A stretch of DNA of 29,202 nucleotides, taken from the NCBI GenBank assembly GCA_028277025.1, contig JAPYVG010000023.1, positions 1 to 29,202 of the forward strand, written 5' to 3'. Numbering within the stretch: position 1 is the first letter of the stretch; every line of letters begins with the position of its first letter. Positions 8,577-16,711 of this stretch are shown here, piece by piece. Both the position numbers and the translations under genes were made by a program. The DNA comes from Sulfolobaceae archaeon (GTDB lineage: Archaea > Thermoproteota > Thermoprotei_A > Sulfolobales > Sulfolobaceae). Below the pieces are notes generated by a model that had not been told where the DNA came from, made no database searches, and saw nothing but the letters and a program-made list of their open reading frames with translations.

Positions 8577-9155
8577 ATGGAAAAATTCTTTCAAATAGAT
8601 AACGTAGATTTAAATTCTATACACGACAGAATAACGTCAGAAATACAGAATCAAGGTATGGAAATACATAGGGATGAGCCAAGGGACAACGGATTCAAAC
8701 TATTCGTAAGGAGAGGAGAAGAGCATGGAGAAGTTGAGGTATTTAATGATTGGGGAGGAGTAAAAGTAATAACCCACGGAAGGCTCGAATGGGATCTAAT
8801 GAACATTGTAGAATCTATAATGCAACAACCTCAAGCTGCACCGCAAGGAATGCCTACTCAAGTACAACAAAATAGGCCTCCAATGCCTTCACCTACCCCT
8901 GCAATGCCTCAACAACCCATGATGCCTCATCCCATGGTTCCACAGCCTACAATGCAACCAGCTATGGTTCCACACCCCACAATGCCACCTACAACACAAG
9001 CTGCAATTACTCCAGAGCACCAGCAATTTCTTGGCATACTTATGCAAAACGGATATCAAATTATGGTAAATAATGCAAATCAAGGATACTTCTTTATAAG
9101 AGGGAGGAAAGGAAATTTCGTAATAGATATTGAAGGAAGAGAACAGCCTTCATAA
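8577..9155 (+). CDS. Two-lobed hypothetical protein with Pro/Met/Gln linker
   Basis: A 192-residue protein with two small alpha/beta lobes joined by a ~65-residue linker of Pro, Met, Gln and Thr (repeats of the type PQQPMMPHP). Lobe 1 contains DRITSEIQNQGMEIHRDEP and FKLFVRRGEE. Lobe 2 contains FLGILMQNGYQIMVNNANQ and GYFFIRGRKGNFVIDIEG. The lobes share a pattern of helix, then strand with aromatic residues, then R(R/K)G followed by charged strands, so they may be an internal duplication. No membrane segment or known catalytic motif is seen, and I recognise no family. In the re-inverted arrangement it would be on the same strand as dpo2. Confidence 0.7.
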   Translation: MEKFFQIDNVDLNSIHDRITSEIQNQGMEIHRDEPRDNGFKLFVRRGEEHGEVEVFNDWGGVKVITHGRLEWDLMNIVESIMQQPQAAPQGMPTQVQQNRPPMPSPTPAMPQQPMMPHPMVPQPTMQPAMVPHPTMPPTTQAAITPEHQQFLGILMQNGYQIMVNNANQGYFFIRGRKGNFVIDIEGREQPS

Positions 9156-9262
9156 TATCTTGTTTTTTATCTTTTGGAAAAGAAACTTACTTAAATGGAG
9201 TATTAATTGTTAATAGAATAATAAAAGAGAAAAAGAAAATTTAATATAATAGTGGATTACTT

Positions 9263-10024
9263 TCATATTTTCTTCTTTAATAGTATTGCTACTGCTACTA
9301 AAATTATAATTATAAGTAATAAGAATAGTGGATTACTTAATTGATATATAGGATTTCCTTCAACAGACTTTCCTTGCGCCCAGTAACTAATTAATGACTC
9401 TAACGAGTGAGCAACGGCGGGATTGTAAATTATTATTCCTAGTTCTCTATTGTAGTGAATAGAGGTATAATCTAAATTTACACTCCCTACATAGACGTAG
9501 TTTCCAACTACTATTATCTTTGCTGTCATGTCAAGAACTTCAACAGCACCTAATTGACTTACCGCAAAATTATCTTCACTAGTAGAAGTTACTACTGTCC
9601 TTTCGTGCTGTTCAATTACTGGATAAAATCCGCTTGAAGGATAAAGTTCCTCCATCGCTATATACAAATGCCTTGGCTGAGAAAGTATGTCAGATAGCTC
9701 GCATTCACTATTTATTGGTGAAACTACTATTCCGGGATAATCAACATTTACAGGCTTTCCATAATAGTCGTCAAGTATTATGCAAGCAAAAGCTCTAGCA
9801 ATAGATGAATTATGAATATCTAAGTCCACTCCATAATCCTTGTGAATTCCGTAATAAGTAGGATTTATTGAGCCCGAGATGACCGTAGAATTATTTATTA
9901 CGAAAACCTTAGAATGAACATATTGAAAACCGGAAAGGAGCCCTTCCGAATTGCTCTTCTTAGCCTTATTATCAGAATTTGCAGAGGAGTGCAAAAATGG
10001 TTGAAGGATATCTAATAGATGCAA
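9263..10024 (-). CDS. Phospholipase-D-like protein, N-terminally truncated, C-terminal membrane anchor
   Basis: A 253-residue product. It holds one full HxK motif (VHSKVFVINN ... SGSINPTYYG) near residue 37 and a second copy (AKIIVVGNYVYVGSVNLDY) in which the His of HxK is replaced (MTAK). It ends with one hydrophobic helix and KKKI, so it is membrane-anchored at its C-terminus. PLD-family proteins normally have 100-200 residues before the first HxK, and here almost nothing precedes it. Its 5' end overlaps the dpo2 N-terminal fragment on the other strand. Both facts suggest the true 5' part was lost in the rearrangement. The given start (TTG at 10024) is therefore doubtful. Hydrolase activity is uncertain. 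Confidence 0.6.
   Translation of the reverse strand: MHLLDILQPFLHSSANSDNKAKKSNSEGLLSGFQYVHSKVFVINNSTVISGSINPTYYGIHKDYGVDLDIHNSSIARAFACIILDDYYGKPVNVDYPGIVVSPINSECELSDILSQPRHLYIAMEELYPSSGFYPVIEQHERTVVTSTSEDNFAVSQLGAVEVLDMTAKIIVVGNYVYVGSVNLDYTSIHYNRELGIIIYNPAVAHSLESLISYWAQGKSVEGNPIYQLSNPLFLLLIIIILVAVAILLKKKI
9984..9989 (+). promoter_or_regulatory. Ribosome-binding site of the dpo2 N-terminal fragment
   Basis: GAGGAG lies 7 nt before the ATG at 9997 and there is no TATA box. This fixes the start at MVEGYLID and suggests the gene was once internal to an operon rather than leaderless. Confidence 0.5.
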
Positions 10025-10383
10025 AGCCTATAAGAGGAGGACTAATTCTTTACCTTAATAACTTCAAAAAGGCTTTTGTAAAAACAACTTTCCCAGTTTA
10101 CGTAATTACTGAAAACCCAGAAATGGTAATGCAACACCCAGCAGTTGTAAGTTATGAGGAGGAAGAATGGAATTATCAAGGAAAGAAAAGGAAAGTCTAC
10201 CGTTTTGAGATTGACGATATTTCTGCTTATTATATAAGGAATAAGTTAAATGTAGTAAACGAGACTCCATCGGTACTGTCTCAAACATTATATAGACTAG
10301 GAATTCTCCCTTTTAGATGGGTTAGTATAGAGGGCAACGAGATCAAAACTAGGGACGATTTTCCTAGATTTTTTAACGTATAG
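9997..10383 (+). pseudogene. dpo2: DNA polymerase B2 (dpo2), detached N-terminal domain
   Basis: A 128-residue frame, MVEGYLIDAKPIRGGLILYL ... FPVYVITENPEMV ... SYYEEEW-like acidic stretch (SYEEEEWNYQG) ... NETPSVLSQTLYRLGILPFR ... KTRDDFPRFFNV. The block around SVLSQTLYRLGILPF is the pattern of the N-terminal domain of archaeal family B polymerases. The remaining domains lie on the opposite strand at 7079-7949, starting about where this one stops. S. solfataricus dpo2 is itself annotated as separate amino- and carboxy-end ORFs, but there they are collinear. Without palm and thumb this fragment cannot be a polymerase. The family call rests on motif recognition only. Confidence 0.68.
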
Positions 10384-10863
10384 TAAATAGGATTGCTTCT
10401 TGCAATAGAGATTACTATGATATTAAGCAGATATTTACTTTATTTTAAGAAAAAATATAAATTTGTATAAAATTCTGCCTATATAAAGTTTTCTCTGTTG
10501 TATCATAACTTGAGGCTTGTGACTTAAAGCATAAAATTGCCTAGATTCTACGTATTTAGTAAACAGAAGGTAAAGTGAGGCTTATTTGTGCAAGAGCGGA
10601 CTAGTAGGGATTTGTACATCTTAATGACGAGAACTTAGCGAATTCCTCTATTGTTGGAAAGTCGTTGTTACGTTAAAAATTATATGTGGTCTGTACTTCA
10701 CAGTTTCAGTGGCTATTAACTAGGACTTTAACCTATCTATATTAAATAAATTGGACAATGAGTTTAGATTATTATTAATTCTTTTATTTCCTGATTTATT
10801 CAATCCAGAGAATTTTACATTTAATGTAATTGAAACACTTATTTACACTATAGATTTATTTTT

Positions 10864-10923
10864 AAGGAGGTGATTTTGGGTCTACCGCATAGAGGCGAGG
10901 CTTTCCGCCCCCATTTTTTGTAA
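10864..10923 (+). other. Strong ribosome site followed by 15-codon ORF and hairpin
   Basis: AAGGAGGTGAT, near-perfect for the archaeal 16S 3' end, is followed at 10876 by TTG and 14 more sense codons (MGLPHRGEAFRPHFL), then TAA at 10921. The insert is markedly GC-richer than its surroundings and holds a short stem, GGCG (10894-10897) with CGCC (10906-10909), before a run of six T. It could be a leader peptide, a small RNA with a terminator, or the end of a lost mobile element. There is no direct evidence for any of these. Confidence 0.35.
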
Positions 10924-11070
10924 TAATATTACATAATACCTTGTTTTTATCATTTAACTTGTTTTATCGCCAATTATTTCTCTACAGAATTATACTAATT
11001 TAAGGAGAATTTTACAATTCACAATGGAAACCTGGATCGCCCTCTAGATGTTTGCAAAAGATTTTTAAAT

Positions 11071-11078
11071 TTTTTAAA
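11071..11078 (+). promoter_or_regulatory. TATA-like box for the propeller gene
   Basis: TTTTTAAA lies 23-30 nt before the ATG at 11101; a second such element is at 11062. AGAGGT just before the ATG could be a ribosome site. Confidence 0.45.
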
Positions 11079-11100
11079 GTATATTATAGCCAGAGGTAAT

Positions 11101-13545
11101 ATGCACTTATTTAGTTCAAGATCAGTAAAGTTAATATTATTGAGTGCGTTAACAATATCAATTTTATCCGCACTTTATGGAGTATCTACTGCTCAGACTG
11201 TTAATACATCAATAGTTACTAAATATCCAGGGTTCACGAAATATACTCTAATATTAACAAACGATACTTTAGTCCAGGGTAACGTCGAATCCGTCTTTCA
11301 AGGTTATGGGCCCGATACCATACTTTACGATCCACAAAACGGTTACATATATGTAGGTGAAGAAAACTCACATATGATATCAGTAATAAACCCTATGAAT
11401 AGAAGCGTAGTAGCCATTATCAAGATTCATGCAGGTCCTTCATCTATGGCTTATGATCCAGAGAATGGTTACCTATTCGTAGGGACACGATACGGGCCTA
11501 TGGTTATAATTAACACGCATAATAATTCTGTAGTGAGTTATGATCGCTCATATAGTAATATAATTGGGATTATATACGACAAACAGAATGGTTACCTTTA
11601 CGCGATCGATTCTGGGTATCACGTACACGTAATAAATCCTAATACTTTGTCGGACATAGCTAATATAACCGTCTCAACTTCTTACGCAACACTATCGATA
11701 GGATATAATACACAAAACGGTTATATCTACGTGGGCTTTAGAGGGGAGATAACCATAATAAACCCAGAGACTAATACGGTAGTTAAGAACATTACAGTCA
11801 GAGGCTATCCTGAATCAATTACTTATGATCCAAATAACGGTTATTTATATGTAGGTTCGGGGAATGGATTCACGTGCTCTATCCTCGCTATAAATCCTAA
11901 TACCTCTAGTATAATTAATGTGGGAACTACTGAGGGCCCAGCTAATTTAATGTATGATCCAATCAGTAATTATGTATATGTAGCCTCTTATTCAAGTGGT
12001 ATCTTATCATTAATAAATCCAGAAACTAATTCTATAGTCAGTAACATTAGTTTATCATCTGGACTGATGGCCATGTCCTATAATCCCAATAACGGTTATG
12101 TGTATTTGACTAACTATATAAACGATTATGTAGTGGTATTTGATCCGAATAATAACTCTATCATAGGGAATATACCACTCGTATTTTACCCTATCTCTAT
12201 GGCTTATGATCCAGAGAATGACTATCTATACGTAGCGAATTTAGAAGGAAATGATGTTTATGTTATAAGCACGGAAAACTATCACGTAGTTACTGTTATA
12301 CCAGTCGGAAGAAACCCAGATTACGTTCTTTACGATCCTCAAAACGGATACATATACGTGGCGAATTTTAACTCGAGCTTTATGTCTGTAATAAATCCTA
12401 ACACTAACACAGTCATAAAGAACATTAACATCTCTTCGGGTGCGACAGATATAATACTCGATCCTAATAACGGAGACCTCTATGTACTAACACCTTGTTC
12501 GAACAACCCATCCTCGTTTGCTTATGTAATTAGTACAAAAAATGACTCCGTAGTGGAAGTCTTATCTATAAAATCAATTTCAGACAATGAAGATCTAGGC
12601 GTATACGTTCCAGATACTGGTTATATCTACATGGATCATTATGGTAGTTATATCGCAGTATTTAATCCAAATAACGATTCCTCCTCATGCATATTGTCTA
12701 AATTATCTGCGTCATCCATGCTTTACGACCCAACTAATGGTTATTTATATGTTATGGCATTTAGTCTTGAGCCATATCGTGGGAGTACAATTTGTAACTA
12801 TAGTCTCCTAGTAATAAACCCACATACAAATGACGTTATTAGTAATATCTCAGTAGGTTTTACTTACATTATGCATATAGGTTGCCTATATTTTAACCCG
12901 TATTTAATGTATGATCAAGCTAACGGTTACATATACATTTCTAACGTCTCTGGAAATAATGTGCTAGTCTTCGATCCATCTAACAATTCGATCATAGCAA
13001 ACATAAGCGTGGGGTGCGAACCCTATTCTATAGTGTACAATTCTAATAACGGCGACATATATGTTGCCAACATTATGTCTGGGACTATATCTATTATAGT
13101 ACCACAGCCTAAACCTATTCCTAAATACGTAAACTTAAAGTTTGTAGCGGAAGGACTTCCTACTGGTCTAACTTGGAGACTGGTACTCTGTAATTTGGAA
13201 GAACAACAAAATACTTCATATACATTTAGTTATCCTGTTATCTCGTTATCAGACTTAACGACAGGGGTGTATAGATATGTAATAATACCTCCTCCAGGGT
13301 ATACTGTATATCCAAGTTCTGGTGTGATAAATCTAACGGCTAATAGTGAGATAGAACTATATTTTAAACCCATAAGTTCTACCAATACTACGACAACTTC
13401 TAGTATTTCAAGTACGGTATCCGTTCCTACACAACCTACATCAGTTAGTGAAGGTTTGCCCGTTCCCCCGTTAATAATTGTTGGCGTTATAACAGCTATT
13501 ATTATAGGAGTAATTGTCGCAATAGTTCTTGTAAGTAGAAAGTAA
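11101..13545 (+). CDS. Secreted, membrane-anchored YVTN-type beta-propeller protein
   Basis: An 814-residue surface protein. Residues 1-32 are a signal peptide (basic start, hydrophobic core, ending VSTAQT). Then come 14 repeats of ~40-50 residues, each centred on a motif like YDPQNGYIYVG with VINP(N/E)TN downstream, as in YVTN beta-propellers. Fourteen repeats would make two seven-bladed propellers. After PQPKPIPKYV comes a ~80-residue beta domain of the kind common in secreted archaeal proteins (LKFVAEGLPTGLTWRLVL ... PGYTVYPSSGVINL). A Ser/Thr-rich stalk and a C-terminal membrane helix ending LVSRK finish it. Many NxS/T sites suggest glycosylation. A role in binding or adhesion outside the cell is inferred from architecture only. 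Confidence 0.88.
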   Translation: MHLFSSRSVKLILLSALTISILSALYGVSTAQTVNTSIVTKYPGFTKYTLILTNDTLVQGNVESVFQGYGPDTILYDPQNGYIYVGEENSHMISVINPMNRSVVAIIKIHAGPSSMAYDPENGYLFVGTRYGPMVIINTHNNSVVSYDRSYSNIIGIIYDKQNGYLYAIDSGYHVHVINPNTLSDIANITVSTSYATLSIGYNTQNGYIYVGFRGEITIINPETNTVVKNITVRGYPESITYDPNNGYLYVGSGNGFTCSILAINPNTSSIINVGTTEGPANLMYDPISNYVYVASYSSGILSLINPETNSIVSNISLSSGLMAMSYNPNNGYVYLTNYINDYVVVFDPNNNSIIGNIPLVFYPISMAYDPENDYLYVANLEGNDVYVISTENYHVVTVIPVGRNPDYVLYDPQNGYIYVANFNSSFMSVINPNTNTVIKNINISSGATDIILDPNNGDLYVLTPCSNNPSSFAYVISTKNDSVVEVLSIKSISDNEDLGVYVPDTGYIYMDHYGSYIAVFNPNNDSSSCILSKLSASSMLYDPTNGYLYVMAFSLEPYRGSTICNYSLLVINPHTNDVISNISVGFTYIMHIGCLYFNPYLMYDQANGYIYISNVSGNNVLVFDPSNNSIIANISVGCEPYSIVYNSNNGDIYVANIMSGTISIIVPQPKPIPKYVNLKFVAEGLPTGLTWRLVLCNLEEQQNTSYTFSYPVISLSDLTTGVYRYVIIPPPGYTVYPSSGVINLTANSEIELYFKPISSTNTTTTSSISSTVSVPTQPTSVSEGLPVPPLIIVGVITAIIIGVIVAIVLVSRK

Positions 13546-13660
13546 GACTTTTTTATTTCAGTTTATCTTTAGATAGAGAACTTTTTCTGATTATAGTGGA
13601 TAAGACGGTTTGAAAACTATTAATTACACTTAATTACAATGCCAAATTGTTCACAGTAAT

Positions 13661-13888
13661 CTAACAATTAAGCTCTCCTCTTCTTATTTTATTAATACAT
13701 ACTGCTAAAAAAGAAACGTCTTCGTGCTTCTTACTGCATAAATAAATCTTGCCTTGTGAATACCTTATTTCAGCACAGATTATTTTTCTACTAAGTCCTA
13801 AAGCTATTCCTCCTAATCCAAAAAGGATTAATATATGGACTATCAAGTTTGCTACTCCTCCCCCGAATTCTAACAGTACTCCTAACAT
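13661..13888 (-). pseudogene. Truncated inverted copy of the PH-like membrane gene at 14682
   Basis: 75 codons (MLGVLLEFGGGVANLIVHI ... CINKIRRGELNC) that match the last 75 residues of the 14682 gene at most positions. The first ~62 residues, with the N-terminal beta part, are missing and a TAG lies just upstream in frame, so it is a 3' fragment. It lies in the opposite orientation ~1 kb from its relative, forming an inverted repeat around the 13991 gene. Probably not functional. Confidence 0.7.
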
Positions 13889-13958
13889 GGAAGTTAGCTA
13901 CTAATATTTTTAAGAATCCGTAGAGGTAAAAGTAGTACATGAAGAAATAATCTAAAAG

Positions 13959-13966
13959 TTTATAAA
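13959..13966 (+). promoter_or_regulatory. TATA-like box for the gene at 13991
   Basis: TTTATAAA lies 25-32 nt before the ATG at 13991, which lacks a ribosome site. Confidence 0.5.
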
Positions 13967-13990
13967 TGCTGGCGAAAAACATACAAGTAA

Positions 13991-14659
13991 ATGGTGAAGT
14001 ATTGTCCTAAATGCGGTAACTCAAACCCCGAAGAGGCAATGTACTGTGTTAGGTGCGGTATTCCTTTAGCCACAGTACAACCTCAGTCACAATTAGCACC
14101 TCAGCAACAGATTAATAATCCCCAACAAGCTCCTCAGTACCAACAGACCACGCCCAAATACCCGCAACAACAATATCAGACACCACCCTCATCCCTCAAC
14201 AGCATAAAACCCCCTCAACAAACAGATTATGTGTCTTTCAACTGGTTTACTTTTGATAAGAAAAATACAGTTCCGGTAATCTTAACTAGCAAGGAACTGA
14301 TAATTAAGGATACTTCAATACCTCTAGCGTCAATAATTAGTGCCAATTTTAGAGTTGTATCTAACAAGAGTGTGTTAAGAATAGGGATTGGGCTTTTTTT
14401 ATTAGCTGTTTCAGCAATGGGAATTATTCTTTCAATAATGTCTGGGGATTTACAATATCTCCGTCCAACAATATTTATAATAATACTTGGAACTTTTTAT
14501 GTAATTAGGGGGTCTATGAGGAAAATTGCCTTAATAAACATAATTTACCAAGGCGGGCAATTAAGTATGTATAATAGATCTGCTTCTGAGACGGTTATCT
14601 TCGTAACGTGCTTAAATAAAGCTAAAATGGGAGAATTTAATTGCACGAAAGGTTTATAA
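13991..14659 (+). CDS. Zinc-ribbon / P-Q-linker protein with PH-like membrane domain
   Basis: A 222-residue protein. Residues 4-26 are a zinc ribbon (CPKCG ... YCVRCG), nearly identical to those at 1494 and 16718. Residues ~30-75 are a Pro/Gln/Thr linker. The rest (VPVILTSKELIIKDTSIPL, two membrane helices, then a strand-rich end) aligns with the whole of the neighbouring 14682 protein, including the closing CLNKAKMGEFNC. It is thus a zinc ribbon joined to a PH-like domain with a two-helix membrane hairpin inserted. The ribbon could sense metal or bind a partner in the cytoplasm. Function unknown. Confidence 0.78.
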   Translation: MVKYCPKCGNSNPEEAMYCVRCGIPLATVQPQSQLAPQQQINNPQQAPQYQQTTPKYPQQQYQTPPSSLNSIKPPQQTDYVSFNWFTFDKKNTVPVILTSKELIIKDTSIPLASIISANFRVVSNKSVLRIGIGLFLLAVSAMGIILSIMSGDLQYLRPTIFIIILGTFYVIRGSMRKIALINIIYQGGQLSMYNRSASETVIFVTCLNKAKMGEFNCTKGL

Positions 14660-14660
14660 A
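14653..14660 (+). promoter_or_regulatory. TATA-like box inside the 3' end of the preceding gene
   Basis: TTTATAAA overlaps the stop codon of the 13991 gene and lies 22-29 nt before the ATG at 14682. The second gene therefore probably has its own leaderless transcript despite the 22-bp gap. Confidence 0.45.
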
Positions 14661-14681
14661 TGAGTTGTTTTAACTCATAAT

Positions 14682-15095
14682 ATGGAAAGGGTTATAAAGA
14701 CATTTTATAATTTTTTATTAAATTCAAAAAGACATGTTGTTGTTACTATAACAGATACGAGTTTAATTATTGATAATAATAAAATCCCTATATATGACAT
14801 GGCCGTAAACGTAGTTAACAAAAGAAAGGTAGACTTAAGTTACGTGTTTTTAGGCATAGGCTTATTTGTGCTTGGAGTAGCATTAGAATTCGCGGGAGAA
14901 GTAGCAAACTTGATAGGCCATATAATAATCCTTTTTGGATTAGCAAACATAGGCTTAGGGTTTAGTAGAAAAATAATCTGTGCTGAAATAAGGTATTCAC
15001 AAGGCAAGTTTTATCTATGTAGTAAGAAGCACGAAGATGCTTCTTTTTTAGCGGTATGTATTAACAAAATAAAAAGAGGAGATTTTAATTGTTAG
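14682..15095 (+). CDS. PH-like membrane protein, paralogue of the 13991 C-terminal domain
   Basis: A 137-residue protein: an N-terminal strand-rich part (RHVVVTITDTSLIIDNNKIP), two membrane helices near residues 55-100, and a C-terminal strand-rich part (KIICAEIRYSQGKFYLCSK ... CINKIKRGDFNC). It aligns end to end with the C-terminal part of the upstream protein but lacks the zinc ribbon and linker. A truncated inverted copy lies at 13661-13888. The strand / helix-pair / strand order resembles small bacterial-PH-like membrane proteins, though I cannot name a family firmly. Function unknown. Confidence 0.75.
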   Translation: MERVIKTFYNFLLNSKRHVVVTITDTSLIIDNNKIPIYDMAVNVVNKRKVDLSYVFLGIGLFVLGVALEFAGEVANLIGHIIILFGLANIGLGFSRKIICAEIRYSQGKFYLCSKKHEDASFLAVCINKIKRGDFNC

Positions 15096-15277
15096 ATCGC
15101 CTATGAACTGTTTAGCGACATAATATTGAGTGTAATTTAGCGTGACCGTGGCGGAAAAGGAGAGGGAGATACCATTAATTGTAGTTGCTTAGATTTGCCA
15201 GAAAAAAATTCAGTAAATGAATAGTAATATATTATTCATAATTTCTTAATAATTAATCTTTATTCTTAAATTCTTAT

Positions 15278-16018
15278 TTATTTAGCTTTAGCTATTGCTT
15301 CCCAATCTTCCTTACTTAATTTCCACCCCCTTGCTCCGGCGTTCTCTTCTAAATGCTTTATATTACTTGCCTTGACTATGGGAATCATAACGTCAATGGA
15401 TACGTACTAATTTAAGGCAACTTGAATTGACGTTTTATTGTACTTTATTTCGTCTAGTACCTAAATTTGCGATATTCTCCCCTATTCTAAGGAAAAATAC
15501 GCAATCCCGTTCTTTTTAGCATACTCCAGAGTATCTTCATCTCTCCTATCCAGCAAGCTGTAATGGTTTTCAATTGCAGTTACCTCGTACTTCTTAAGGC
15601 ATTCGTTGGCCTTTTGTATACCGCCTGTTTAGAATTGCTCAAACCAATGAACTTTCGATTCCGTCTTCCACAAGTTTTTCAAATGCGCTCATAATTTCAC
15701 ATATTGGTACCGAAGAAGAAGGCCAGTGAATTAAGTAAAGGATTATGAAAGCTCCTAGCCTTTGCTGACTTTATTACGTCCTCACACTTTGTGTGGTTTG
15801 GCCAAACTTTTAGTTATAATAAAAAATGTCGTCCCTTTTAAAGTCCTTTATCGCTTTGTCAACTAATTCTTCTGCATGACCTCCGCCGTACATTTCTGCA
15901 GTGTCAATAGTCGTAATTCCCAGCTCTATAGCCTTCTTTATTGCGTTCACATCTCTTTCATCGTTTTTGTAACTTAGAGTCCAGAAACCTCCACCCATTT
16001 TCCAAGTTCCTAGGCTAG
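15278..16018 (-). pseudogene. Decayed aldo/keto reductase gene
   Basis: The minus strand begins with LGTWKMGGGFWTLSYKNDE and ELGITTIDTAEMYGGGHAEE, the start of an aldo/keto reductase including the Asp and Tyr of the active site. After about 60 codons it breaks at a stop near 15810. Downstream, in changing frames, come DDIFI.TKVWPNHTKCEDVI and EDTLEYAKKNGI-type fragments, and the C-terminal nucleotide-binding end MIPIVKASNIKHLEENAGA ... GWKLSKEDWEAIAKAK, with its stop at 15278. The total length (~245 codons) is near the family's usual ~280. Several stops and frame changes rule out a working enzyme. Confidence 0.85.
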
Positions 16019-16037
16019 ATCAGAGATTGTAAAGTAC

Positions 16038-16375
16038 TTAAACTTCTTCATTGCGTATTAGAAATGATAATTTTTCCCATTCCTCTAAATCACCTTTAAT
16101 GATGAAGAATATAGGGTTTACCTCTATTATTCTGGCTTAGAGTGACTCTGCACGCATTTTAGGGTTTTCAACTTTTCTAACAAATAGTGAACTTCATAAT
16201 TTATTTGCCCTTCTTTTACTGGTATCCTCAAGGTTAGGTCGTATTTTCCCCATTAAAGGAGTAACTTCTCCTCATTCCTTCTAGGTAAACGTAATAAAGA
16301 TGAGTTCCAATATAAAGGATAGGATCGCTCGTTCTCTTAAACCTTATTAGCTGAGGATGTTTTTATATCCCCTTG
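16038..16375 (-). pseudogene. Decayed gene of unrecognised family
   Basis: Minus-strand patches in three frames read in order: HPQLIRFKRTSDPILYIGTH, YVYLEGMRRSYSFNGE, YDLTLRIPVKEGQINYEVHY, LLEKLKTLKCVQSHSKPE, and IKGDLEEWEKLSFLIRNEEV, ending at a TAA at 16038. The codon patterns are clearly protein-like, but at least two frameshifts and two stops interrupt them. I do not recognise the family; a two-domain regulatory protein is possible. It lies directly upstream of, and on the same strand as, the decayed aldo/keto reductase, so the two may have been lost together. Confidence 0.45.
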
Positions 16376-16409
16376 TTTCTCCTAGGACTTTGAAAACTGT
16401 GAAATAAAT

Positions 16410-16476
16410 GGGCTACACGCTTTGATTAGCCCGTGTAAGGCCACGTTATCTCTTTAAGTAATTAAAGAGAGTTTTT
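16410..16476 (+). terminator. Cluster of small hairpins, one with T-run
   Basis: TCTCTTTAA (16449-16457) is a perfect inverted repeat of TTAAAGAGA (16462-16470) with a 4-nt loop, followed by GTTTTT, a terminator-like shape. Just upstream, GGGCT (16410-16414) can pair with AGCCC (16428-16432), or TACACG (16414-16419) with CGTGTA (16432-16437); these exclude each other. No gene reads into this from the left on the plus strand, so its role is unclear. Confidence 0.3.
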
Positions 16477-16685
16477 ACATAAGTAAAACTAACCCAGAGC
16501 GTAGAAAAACTGATTATTATAATAAACTTTTCTGGTTCGATTTTTTTTTAATTAAAGAGAGAATACGCTATGTATACTCAAAACTTGGCGTTAATATTAA
16601 TTGTCTAAGAAGTTTTATATGTGAAATCCTTAATTATACTTTACTATCTATTAAACGGTCAACAACTTGTTTAAAAACCGAAATA

Positions 16686-16693
16686 TTTTTAAT
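16686..16693 (+). promoter_or_regulatory. TATA-like box for the gene at 16712
   Basis: TTTTTAAT lies 19-26 nt before the ATG at 16712 and 25-32 nt before the second in-frame ATG at 16718. The latter matches the MVK start of the paralogues. Confidence 0.4.
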
Positions 16694-16711
16694 CTATTCT
16701 AAAGTCATAAT

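Larger units (their letters stand above)
10384..11100. other. Intergenic region with gene debris
   Basis: About 700 bases without an intact gene. On the minus strand near 10590-10670 an open patch reads DFPTIEEFAKFSSLRC and is then broken by stops, which looks like debris of an unrecognised gene. The only GC-rich island is at 10876-10923 and is listed separately. The missing 3' part of the truncated GRAM-like gene (expected here if a single inversion occurred) was not recognisable. Confidence 0.4.

Noticed and set aside
8889..9083. Minus-strand frame rich in Cys, His and Trp
   Set aside because: It is antisense to the Pro/Met/Gln linker of the 8577 gene; low-complexity coding DNA leaves such frames open.
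10876..10915. tRNA fragment in the GC-rich island
   Set aside because: No T-arm GGTTCGA-type sequence or cloverleaf pairing could be found.
16410..16437. Interleaved pairings GGGC/GCCC and TACAC/GTGTA as a pseudoknot
   Set aside because: There would be no bases left for the connecting loops, so the two stems can only be alternatives.
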